In this document: positions 10,771 to 21,300 of the stretch, piece by piece
Layout: every line of letters starts with the position of its first letter
Position numbering within the stretch: the first letter of the stretch is position 1
Assembly (NCBI GenBank): GCA_010014835.2
Contig: JAAAKB020257217.1
Location: forward strand, 1-29,056
Direction: 5' to 3'
Origin: Apostichopus leukothele
Taxonomy: Eukaryota > Echinodermata > Holothuroidea > Aspidochirotida > Stichopodidae
Length of the DNA stretch: 29,056 nt
Translations under genes and position numbers: made by a program
Notes under the pieces: model-generated
Told to the model about the DNA's origin: nothing
What the model saw: only the letters and a program-made list of their open reading frames with translations
The model's database searches: none

Positions 10771-12559
10771 TACAGTAGTAATTTTGTGATTCCAAAATGA
10801 TGGCAGGCCTGCCCCTCCCCTCCCCCATCCTCCACCACCAATATGTTACTGTTTTAAAATAACCATGAAACAATATTTAGTAAACTTTATTCTGTACCAC
10901 GCGGCCCATTACGGCCCATTACGTCAACCCCTGCGGTTATCAACATATGACTACCGCCGTTTTGCGTGGATTCCGTAGCACCAATGTTAGTGTAAATTCG
11001 TATTCAAAATGACTGCACTGACTGTTTGCCTATCGTTACTATGGAAACTAAAGAAGACGTTCTTTTATAACTAACCATTGCTCTTACTGTAAATTTTGTG
11101 TGTGTTTGGTCGAAAATTTGCTCAACCTATACCATGATAATTCAAACTATAGCATTTACATAATCCAACGTAGTAATTAAACTAGTAAAAGCTGTTTCTT
11201 CATTAAATGAACATTATTGAGCAAGCCCTGCATACTATTCTGGCTTCCAGACACTGTTCTATATATTAATGTATATCAAATGCAGAATTAATGTAAATCA
11301 CATGCATGAATGAAAAGTAAAACAAACTTTGATATTCACATGATTATTTAAAATCATACATTAACCGAGCTAATGAACTATATTGATGGTTCTAATATCG
11401 AATAATTTCGGAAAATGAATCGATGTTAACTCAAAAAGTGGATTTAAATATCTTCTCTTCATGTGACGTCAGTCTCTACACGTTATAACCTCCTTATATT
11501 GGGTATATCATCACATACCGTATATCCAGGGGCGGAGAGTGGGGGGGGGGGTTGTACACTACTCCTTTCAACCCCCACACTCACCCATCGTGAAACCTAA
11601 CTATATAGTCCTAATTTAGTACCCTTAATACGCCCGAGGATTCACCGTTTCACGTGTAAACTTTGATTTCTTTCTTTTTCTGAGGAAAGACGTACCCGAA
11701 ATCCCCGGATATGAAACTCCTAGACCCACCCCTGATATTTGATGATCGTGTGCGATCACTGAAGGTCATGATTTAGGCAATTTCTCTGTTTGGAAAAGAA
11801 AATAACGATGAAAGCTAGTTGGTATAAGCCAATAGAAAACAAAGTCAGAATGGAATTGTTAACGTTTGTCGCTGACAGAGGGGAAGGGGCATATATTTGT
11901 CATGACGGAGGGTGGGGAGGGGATGGGAGGGAATGTGAATAATGATCACCTACTACTTATATTTTAAACTTGATTACGTTTTGATTTAATTGAATAGAAA
12001 GAAATCATATACAAAATTTCAGTCGAAGTGCTCAAAGTGTCAAGACCTTTGGACAAATGCGTATATGTACATCAAATTCTCTGTAAGTAAAAGTCAAGAA
12101 GGAAGTTTATTCTACTGCCTATGAAGCCTTTATATTTCCTTGCAACTTATAATGTATACTGTTTGTACTTATAAAGTGAGAAAATAAACTGGAAGCAGTG
12201 AAACGAAAAATATATGTGATAATCCAAGTCCTCGCAGTAAATACTCTTCACTTTGTTTGATCAGTTTTATAACTATTAGCATAAATTAATTAATAATCTA
12301 ATCAAGTAATGTTTATGCCAAGCAGTCAGGGCGCGCACGGGCACGAGAACGCCCATCACACACACACATGCAGTCGCAACAACAACAAAAAAACATCGAC
12401 ATATTACAGTATACTGTATGGGAACTATAAAAGATGTGAAAGCCTTCTAGTACTATACATGCTCATAGTTCATATGTATATTGAGATATCCCATGCACAT
12501 CTAAAGTATATTTACACACGGCCTACAAACACACCAAAGTTTCATGTTTATTTTATTTG
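10771..12559. other. Intergenic stretch; MITE-like element, G-runs and microsatellite only
   Basis: No exon is supported here. Notable items are a directly repeated GGCCCATTAC (about 10904-10923), an RFX-like 14-mer at 11035-11048, a MITE-like element at 11527-11734 and a short CA run near 12358-12368. A plus-strand frame ending near 12617 has an acceptor-like pyrimidine tract but stops after only a few codons. Confidence 0.5.
11527..11734. mobile_element. Short MITE-like element (CAGGGGCGG...CCACCCCTG)
   Basis: The left end reads CAGGGGCGGAGAGTGG and the right end, read inward, CAGGGGTGGGTCTAGG. They share CAGGGG-GG and a G-rich subterminal pattern, as in short non-autonomous hAT-type elements. 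The length is about 208 bp with no open frame. The flanking 8-mers do not match, so a target duplication is not visible. The G-run at about 11540-11550 may be length-unstable. Confidence 0.4.
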
Positions 12560-12895
12560 TCATTCACTGAATTTTGTTTCAGATGATTTGCAATTGGATG
12601 TGTTTACTGATTCGATATAACTTGGTTCTGTGGGCCGCATAAATATCGACTTGAATCCTTTGACATCACATCTGTATATTTCCGTATACGGATCTATAGT
12701 ACATGTGGAGTGTAGAATTACACCTAGTTTCTTACTCACTAAATGTTTGGTATCATTTTTAAACAATATGGATCCAATATGACCTTCACGATCTACTTTA
12801 AGCCCGTCAACCTCTCCGTCTAAAAGGTCCACCCCTCCCTCCCTTATGCCACAGAACTTGAGCAAAGTGTAACAGTTTCTGCTGCAAGTATTTCT
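12560..12895 (-). other. Unidentified minus-strand open frame, possible exon
   Basis: About 112 codons stay open, with a balanced, protein-like composition (for example DREGHIGSILFKND, then DPYTEIYRCDVKGFKSIF), ending at TGA 12560-12562. There is no in-frame ATG until FMRPTEPSY near the end, so as a whole it would need an upstream exon. A plausible acceptor (ATACTTGCAG) lies near 12881. The perfect X-box at 12981-12993 is about 100 bases upstream on this strand. It may be a real exon, an exon remnant or chance; I recognise no family. Confidence 0.3.
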
Positions 12896-12980
12896 CAGCT
12901 CCTATCGGCTACAGATGTTTTCAAGCCACGGAAAAGTCAATATTTTTAAAAGCGGGTTCGTAAATAAACAATAGGAATAT

Positions 12981-12993
12981 GTTGCCTAGCAAC
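12981..12993. promoter_or_regulatory. Perfect X-box (RFX-factor binding site)
   Basis: GTTGCCTAGCAAC matches the X-box consensus GTNRCC-(0-3N)-RGYAAC at every position and is palindromic apart from the central base. It is followed by an ETS-like CCGGAA (12998-13003). RFX factors drive ciliary genes through this motif. It lies 1.3 kb before the start codon of the VWA/DUF4537 gene, so use there would need a non-coding first exon. It also lies about 100 bp upstream of the minus-strand frame at 12560-12895. Confidence 0.6.
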
Positions 12994-14208
12994 GGAACCG
13001 GAATTTATCATACACTAAAAATTATGGAAGTAATCCTAGTGGATTTGACACTATATAGCACAGTGTTGTGGAGCCCGTATACTAGCAAAGGGCGTCAGAC
13101 AGTATAAAAAACTAGCAAATCAAATAGGTCAGCAAATTCTACCATCGTATTGTGGTCACTTGCATTTGGTGCCATAGCAATAGTGTAAACGTTAAATTGC
13201 AATAGCCTATACACATATCATGTATGGTGAACTGTCGCGAATTCCAGCGAGATCAAGCAGTCGACCATTGTGAAATGTCAGTCAATATTACAAGAACATC
13301 AGGATCTAAGAAAAAGAGAGACTTTGTATTCATCTACGCTGCTAATTTAAGTGTATGTAGACCGATCCGAAGGTTGACGACAGTCTCTTTTGATGGTAGG
13401 ACTATATTCAGAGGGAAAATATTGTAGCGTTTTATACGGTGCAGTCTAAATGATATAGTGTAACTAGCCTACAAATGCATTTGTGTTACTGAACATTGTT
13501 AACCCTAGTCACTCTTAGGCGTTGGCCCATAAATGATAAAGTTTATGAATAGCTTTAGTTTAGTAGAAAAAAAGGGCCAGGAGTCACAATCAAGGACCCT
13601 ATGGGAGACAAAAAACTGAAGACATAAGAGAAATCAGACCCAATTACAATGCTTAAAGTGCTTTTCCAAAGCATTCTTAAACCCATTCACACTAGGCCTA
13701 CTTGCAAGTACAATAGTTGGCATCAGTTAACATACTAGTTAGGTCTACTGCAGCCTACAAAATTAGTTTACCATGAAAACTGTACGGTTTAGGCCTATCC
13801 ACAACTAGGTATAGGCCTTTAAGTACCACAACAAAGGCTAAATTAGGCCTAGGTATGAATGTAAATATGGGCAACACCAAAAAATATTTTCCCCTAAAAA
13901 AAGAAGTCATGGGTCATTGTTCATAATGTGATGGCTCTGATGCAAAATGCAGTCAAATAGAGCACGTACTGCATCCCTTTTGTTTAAAATCCAGAAATCA
14001 AAAACAAAGTTGTGACAAAATGTGCAAGGTTACCAAGGCATAGGAAATGTGTTTTAAAACATCTGGTGCATTTTTCTACCCCTAATAACAAAATACCCCT
14101 CACAATACAATTTTTCAAATACCAGATAGTACTTGTTTGGCTTAGTGTAACAATGAATTGAACCGTAAATTATATTAATATGCCTTTTTGTGTTTTGTTC
14201 AATTTTAG
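12994..14208 (+). other. Upstream region of the VWA/DUF4537 gene, candidate 5' UTR exon and first intron
   Basis: No coding exon is seen. A pyrimidine-rich acceptor (TTTTGTTCAATTTTAG) ends at 14208, 76 bases before the start codon, suggesting the 5' UTR is spliced from an upstream non-coding exon near the X-box. I could not single out its donor. The stretch about 13690-13855 is dotted with TAGGCCTA-type words. Confidence 0.4.
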
Positions 14209-14284
14209 CCTTGTCTGGTAAATTTACTAGCGCTTGAATATTTTGATTGACATCAATACAAGTTTGCTCAGGAATCACAGAACA

Positions 14285-15310
14285 ATGGCAACTATTCCAG
14301 TGCAACCTCATACCGGGACTCCAACCATCTTTGGAAATATAGAAGAAAAGAATGTCACTTTTCTTATTGATACCTCTGGGAGTATGTACTCCTACCTACC
14401 AGTGGTAAAAGAACATCTTTTGGAAGCGTTGCTGACCAGGTCATTCAAGGAAAAGGATACCATGTTCAACATTGTACAGTTTAACTCCACTGTCAGCCCA
14501 TGGGCGGACCAAATGGTCAAATGCACCCCCCAGACGGTCACAGTAGCCGGTGAGTGGTTAAGAAGTTTGGAATGCAGCACAGGTACTAACACTCTGGATG
14601 CTCTTGTCGTGGCACACTCTGATAAAATCTGCGAAGCCGTTTACCTGGTCACAGACGGACTGCCAGACCAGGGACCTGAAAGCATTCTTCGAGAAATTGC
14701 AAAAGTAGGTCAGGGTCGACCGATCCATTGTATCTATCTGGTGGGAGCCTCTGCTGATACTCCTGCTCATGACTTTTTGGAAAGTTTGGCCGTTCAGACT
14801 GCCGGTACGTTCCACCTGATGTCTCTGTCCCAAAGGGGTAACGTGGAGAGAGTCACAGCGGTGGTCAAGGCCGACCATGCTGGACATCGCATTAACAACC
14901 CTGTCTATACAACTCAGGTTCCCATATCGTCTGGACTAGGGCTGCCTACCGTTGCATCGGCGACTTTGAAAGAAGACCATTCTGAAATCAACCGGCCTGA
15001 ACTCGTCCGGGAATCGTCCTCTGGCGACCCAACGAAGCCAGTCAAATATTGCAGTGTGAGGACTTCAGTCGATCACAACCCGATGATGCACGGAGAATCG
15101 TATACTGCACCGATGACGTACATGGCACCATCAAAGGTTGTGCAATATCCAGAAACCACCTGGGAGGCTTACAGACCCCCTAGAGTGGTGAGGAGGCTGG
15201 TGGCACACTCTAGCCCATTGGCAGCAGATAAAGGGCTCATCCAAGGTATGAGAGTTGTCGCCAAGAGGGACCGCGATGGTTACTACTGTCCCGGGACACT
15301 AACAGAAGAG
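14285..15310 (+). CDS. C11orf16: Exon 1 of C11orf16-like gene: VWA domain and start of DUF4537
   Basis: This exon codes for residues 1-342 and ends GAG|GTGAGT in phase 0. The MIDAS metal site appears intact: FLIDTSGSM supplies Asp29, Ser31 and Ser33, the GTNT stretch at 100-103 supplies the threonine, and LVTDG supplies Asp124. The domain therefore looks able to bind a divalent metal and a partner protein. There is no signal peptide or membrane segment, as expected for an intracellular VWA protein of the VWA3 type. The exon ends inside DUF4537 just after VVAKRDRDGYYCPGTLTEE. A frame open upstream of the ATG lacks another ATG. Confidence 0.88.
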
Positions 15311-18300
15311 GTGAGTATATTTGAGTAAAATGAGTATAATTAACAGTACAGAGCTCATTCAGGCACAGACAACTCGAAGATCTTCACGATGTTTTAACTC
15401 TGTCAAGTTTTGTGTGCATTTATAGTCATACATTACAGTTGCATATGAAATGACTTTATATACAACTGTTGATGTTAATTCTTTAAGAAAGTTTTAAATG
15501 ATTTCCCCTCAAAAAACATGGATAGAAATAAATCATGGAAAAACAGTCTTCTAAATAGCAAAGTATGTTGTCACACAGTTTTTGCTGTTAATATATTAGT
15601 AATAGAAGGTATGACCTTGCTTTAATCTTGAATAAACTGGTCTTCCCTTTGTCTGGCAAGCAAAAAGTTGTCAAATTAGACTACTGGACAGACATAGCTT
15701 TCTCCTCGAGCAAGGATCTATGGGCTATGTTGATAAAATCAAATTAGAAAAGAAACATGTTCTATTTCGTGCATCACATTTGGTTTTCACATTCTAGTTA
15801 CTGCACATCAAGGGATAAAATGTGATTTTTCATTTTTTTTTCATTTCAGGTTTGTCCTCAACGAACAGTATTAATTACTTTTGACCGCGACCCTAAGGGA
15901 CCTAAGCAGCAGCATCAAGCTCAGGAAACAGGGCTATACAATATAATTGCTTATAATGATGCTATGCGCCATACAATAACCCCTGGGGACAAGGTCTTAA
16001 CACCCTGGGAGAAGGAGGCTTACCGGATGGCACCAGGAATTGTCCTAGAGGGGATTGAGGGCCGCTCATCAGGGTGTAAGTGTTTCCATCTTTTTTGGAT
16101 ATAAGAAAGGGCGAAAAATATATATATACTGTAGCACAGAATTTTACACACTGTTTGCATGCAATTGTTAGTTAAGACATAGATTACGCTATGCATTGCC
16201 ACGTCCAATCACTGGTTCTCTCACAACCAAATATCCAATCCATTTTTCTGTTTACTTCCAATAAATGGCAGGCAAAAACCCTTGCTTTCTGCCAAGCAAT
16301 CATGCATATGGTACATCACACTGTAACAAAGTATTATTGTAGGCTACATCACAATGTGAAACTAACTATGTACTGTACATAATGTTAGTGATAATTTATA
16401 AGAAATGTAATGCAAACCATTCTCAAAGTTACTACTGTTGTTAACATTGCTCAAAAACTAAACAAATAAATGATGTATGCTTTAAATAGCAGCCTGGTCT
16501 TAAAAGATTCTGCTCATCGCTTCCAATGGCTTCTTTCACAAGATTTGCTCAAGTCATCAACTACAGTAGTGCAATTATACTGTGCAAATGCTATATCACA
16601 GAAAAACCTAGTGTTCCATGTAGCACAGTGAACCATTCACCTATGATAACATAGATATGCAACATCATGGACAAATAGCTTCACAAATGTAAAGATAATT
16701 TAACATCATATTTTCAGAAAACCAAAATTCATAAACTTCCGATTTGCTCCATGAATTATTGGGAGGGTGGGAGGAGGGAGGTAGTGGGGAGGGACAAACA
16801 GAGTTCTGACTGAGGGAGTTGTAGTCCTGTCTGTACAGTTGATATGCTATTGTCTCAATATCTAGATCTTCAAATTGGGATTTATTCTACTGACAGTGCA
16901 TGAGAGAAAGTATAATGGGTAAAAACTTGATATTTTTCTTATAAAAGTACTAAATGTCAACTGCAATCTCCGACTTTCGTCTTCACAAACTTTTTCTTCA
17001 GATATTGATGACAGCTGACAGGGTTGTAACTTGTATATGACAAGTTCATGATCCTTTACAGCATATTTGGATTTCAAAATGTGTCCTTATTCCTGACCTG
17101 ATGTAGGTTAAACACTGTCTGACGAATTCTGTCCGACTTGATGCCCCGTGACGTTTTCTGTGTCATTTCTTTTCAGGCGCTGCTGACACAGAGTTTCTCA
17201 TCGTGAATCTGTTTCACGGTAAGACAGAAAAAATACCCAAACAGAGAGCCGTTTGGATTCCAGGGGACCTCTATGAGAGAATCAAATTGGAGATACAGAT
17301 GCCGCTAACAGCTCGTCAGTTTCTGGACCGAGCTCCTCATTATTCACCTGCCCATTCATCGTTTCAACCTGGTCTCAAATCAACGTATGCCACATTTGAA
17401 GCTATAACCTCACTAGGTAACCAACGTGACGTTCCGGCCTTCAGCCACGGCCGCGACCAGTACGTGTATCACGTCCAAGGTCCGAACCAGAGCGTCGTCA
17501 CCAGAGATGCGATAAACGCGTTGATTCCGGGGACGAACATGACCAAAGACGAACTTCACGACAAGGTCATGAAACAGCTATCGGAGAACAGCGGTCCCAA
17601 GTTTTCAGACTCCCTGAAGTTTCGATCCAGTTTAGGGAGATCCCAGGAACTGACGGAGAGGAAGGTCTGCTTCGAAGATAGAGCCGGGAGTCAGGAAGAC
17701 AGCGGGGTCTGCTTGGAGAAGACCGAGCTGGAAGAGGAAGTTGTATCTGATTCAGGATGTGAAGAGGACCAACTAATGGACGCAGGGGTGCAGACGCTAT
17801 CTCTGGTGGATGCCGGGAGTATGACCGATTCCCTACTCTTACATACGCCGGGGTTAGAGAGGAGAATCAAAGAAAAGCCTATGTGGCATTATTGGAAGCA
17901 GACACCACAGCCTAGGTCGTCCAAGGTCAAGGTCGGCCCATTTCGGGAGACATCTCTGAGTGCCCCGGTCGAGGCAAAAGCTCAGCCCAGGTATGTGGAA
18001 CCCATAGATTACGTAGGTTCCTTGTCGCAGTCGACCAATTTTAACGATCGAGACCTGGTGAAGACAGATAACGCCCAGAGAGAATGGTTGTACAGACAGC
18101 CGCTGCCACCAAGGGTGGCCTACAATCAACCACCTACTAGGAAAGAAGCTACGACCTACCAACCCAGACCATCTACGGCGAATCCGTCATACTTCAATTC
18201 GAGTCACGAACAAGTCACCCCTGCTTATTACGTCTACGAGCCTGTCGGTCCACCAAACAGGTCCTCCACATTTGGCAAAGTGGACCATACCATGAAGAGT

Positions 18301-21300
18301 GACAGGGCCCAGCTAGAGTGGATGATGAAACACCAACAACCACTGCATGTACAAGTTCCTCAAGGCCCTGGTAGACCAGTCAGTGCCTCTGTTGGCACCA
18401 GAGATATGATCAGGGAGGCCCAAGAGAAGGCCATGCTGGATAGACGCAGACTCGACGCCACGAAACGAGAGGCGCGATGGAAGGGCAAGGAGTACGACGC
18501 ACTGAGAATGAAAGAAGCTAAGGAGGAGCGGAATAGGTTAGTATCCGTGGCTCATTATGCAGAATAGGTAACCGTCTTCGGTTCATTATGTAGAATAGTT
18601 AACTGTCTTTGGTTCATTATGTGAAATAGGTAACTATCTCTGGTTCATTATATGGAAAAGGTAACTATCTTCGGTTGATGATGTAGACTAGTAACTATTA
18701 AAAATAGAACTGTCTTTGGTTTGATTATGTAGAAATAGGTAACTAAAATAGACTCGTTATGTGGAGTAGGTAACTGTCTACGGTTCATTATGTGGAAATA
18801 GGTAACTATTATAGACTTGTTTTGTGGAATAGGTAACTATCTTCAGTTCAATGTGCAGACTACAGTAGGTAACTATCATAGACTCTTTATGTGGAATAAG
18901 TTACTATCTTGGGTTCAATGTGCAGACTTGGTAACTATCTTGGACTCGTTATGTGGAATAGGTAACTGTCTTAGACTCATTATGTGGAATAGGTGACTGT
19001 TTTAGTTCATTTTGCAGAATAGGTAACTATATGTGGTTCATTATAAAGAATAGGTATTAAACTATCTTTGGTTCATTATACAGAATATGGTAACTGTCTT
19101 TAACAGTCCATTACGTGCAATAGGTAGCTTATCTTTGGTTTATTAGGAGGAATAGGTAACTATATCTTTGGTTCATTATGCAGAATAGGTAACTATCTGT
19201 GGTTCATTGTGTGGAATAGGTACAGTAGCTTATCTTTGGTTCATTATGTGAAATAGGTAACTCTTCGGTTCATTATATGGAATAGGTAACTATCTTTCGT
19301 TCATTACGTAAAATAGGTAGCTTATCATTGGTTCATTATGTGGAATAGGTAACTATCTTTGTTTCAATAAGTGATATAGGTAACTATATTCGGTTCCTTA
19401 TATGGAATAGGTAACTTATCTTTCAATCAATAGTGCTTAAAAACCCATGAAAAGCAAGGAAAATATTAAGTGTTTGCACTTGTTGTGGCCACCATTTATT
19501 AATGTACTTGCCCACTAACACATATCCCCTCAACCTTTGTTTGAACTAACCACCATAATGAGTATGAATGAATTAAAACTGAATTTAGTGAATCATCAGT
19601 TCTCACCTACATCAATCTATCCCTTCGCCAGCAGCTTGACAAGTTGAAAGGCAGAAGCTGGTTTTTCCCAACCGTCTAAAACATAGCATTTAAATGTCGT
19701 AACTGAAACCATCTGATACTTTTTTGGCCAGTATCCATCAAATTGCCCTATTGGCTCCAAAGATAATTATTCGGGTATACACTATTTACATAGTACGCCT
19801 GGCATCTTTAGTTTTTGATCATGACATCATAGACGTTAGCTGTCACTCGGCATATTTTTGTAGTTGATGCATTATAAAGAAATGCATCTAATGAATTTAA
19901 ACATTGCAAACGTTTGTGTCCTAACTTTTGTAGAACTGTACTGTATGCGCAAAAGCAATTCAAAGAAAGTGATGGATGGCTTTATAAGGCCAGATGACGT
20001 TTTGATTTATATTACTTTTCTCATCATACTATGATCATACTACCACACTATCCCTGGATAATTCTGCATCTTCCACAAATCAAAACGATCCTTCGATAAC
20101 ATCTGTCTTGGAAAAAGACCAAAAAAAAGGTCACACAGAAAAATCGAAACTGAGAGATAATAGATTTATAGATATAACCTCATTGGTATGATGTTTGGCC
20201 TTTAAGGAACTGTGCATCCATGTACATGTATTAACTATAAATACATCAGGGTCATTCATGTACTGTAGTATACGGTAAAATTTTCACCATTTTTCCCAGA
20301 TCTGTGACAGTTAAATATCATACTGATGTTGCTGGCATTAAAATTGGCCCTATAGATTGCCAAGTGTGGTAAGAAGACTTTATATGTAGTGTAGTCAGTT
20401 GTATGTAGTATTGACACCATGCATGCAAATTAACAATGCTCCTTTCATCTAGTTTCTGTATTTTTTTTTTTTTTTTTTTCTGTTAAATATGTCTTCTGGT
20501 GGTAGAGCTTTTTGTGAGTTGTCCTCTTAATCTTCATTTTTCTGTAGTGAAGAAACATTGTACTGCAGCAGTACTAGTATTTACTAACTAGTATATAATT
20601 GATCAACATTTTGCATCTGGCAAATTTTTATCAGATAATATGCAAACACTAAATTATGAAACTAACGTAAGAGGCTACTTCATCCTAAACTTAATTTCCA
20701 GCCAGATTAAGAGACTACAATACCTACCAATCACCATTGAGCAGGGCACTTTTGTAAGACACTCTTAATTGACATTTTGTCGCACAGAGACTCACGCAAT
20801 TACATATAAATTTTTAATTGCTGACAACTTGTTCTTTGCTTTCAAATGACCTTGAAAATGGACTGCATTTAAAGTGGGATTCAGCCTTAGAAAATTTGAC
20901 ACAAATTGTTACTTTGAAAGATTCATGTTGACATAAACCTTTCCGGAATAAAGTAAATATTTTGAGATGAATTTCATAATGTACTGAAACTCATGGAAAG
21001 TCATTCTAGTGCCAAGTTTATGTGATATATAGTTCATGGGCTAAAAAAAAGTTAGCAACCCAAAACAATTTTCTAAAGAAAATTTTGGAATGATTAAGCC
21101 ATGTTGTGTTTCGGTGTTAAAATTCTAGAATTTAATTCCTCAGTAATGGGTGATAGTAACTGGATATAATATAATACTTCCTCGAAAATAGCATTCTTGC
21201 ACTGTTGGGTCTTCAAACTGTTTATGATGATCATGAAGAGGTTAATATGGTCAGTCCTATACAGTAATGTCGATTTGATGACTTTGCATCTTGAATGTTG

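Noticed and set aside
14234-14284. Upstream extension of the VWA reading frame by 17 codons
   Set aside because: The extension begins at TTG, not ATG; the ATG at 14285 has a good context and lies just before the VWA fold.
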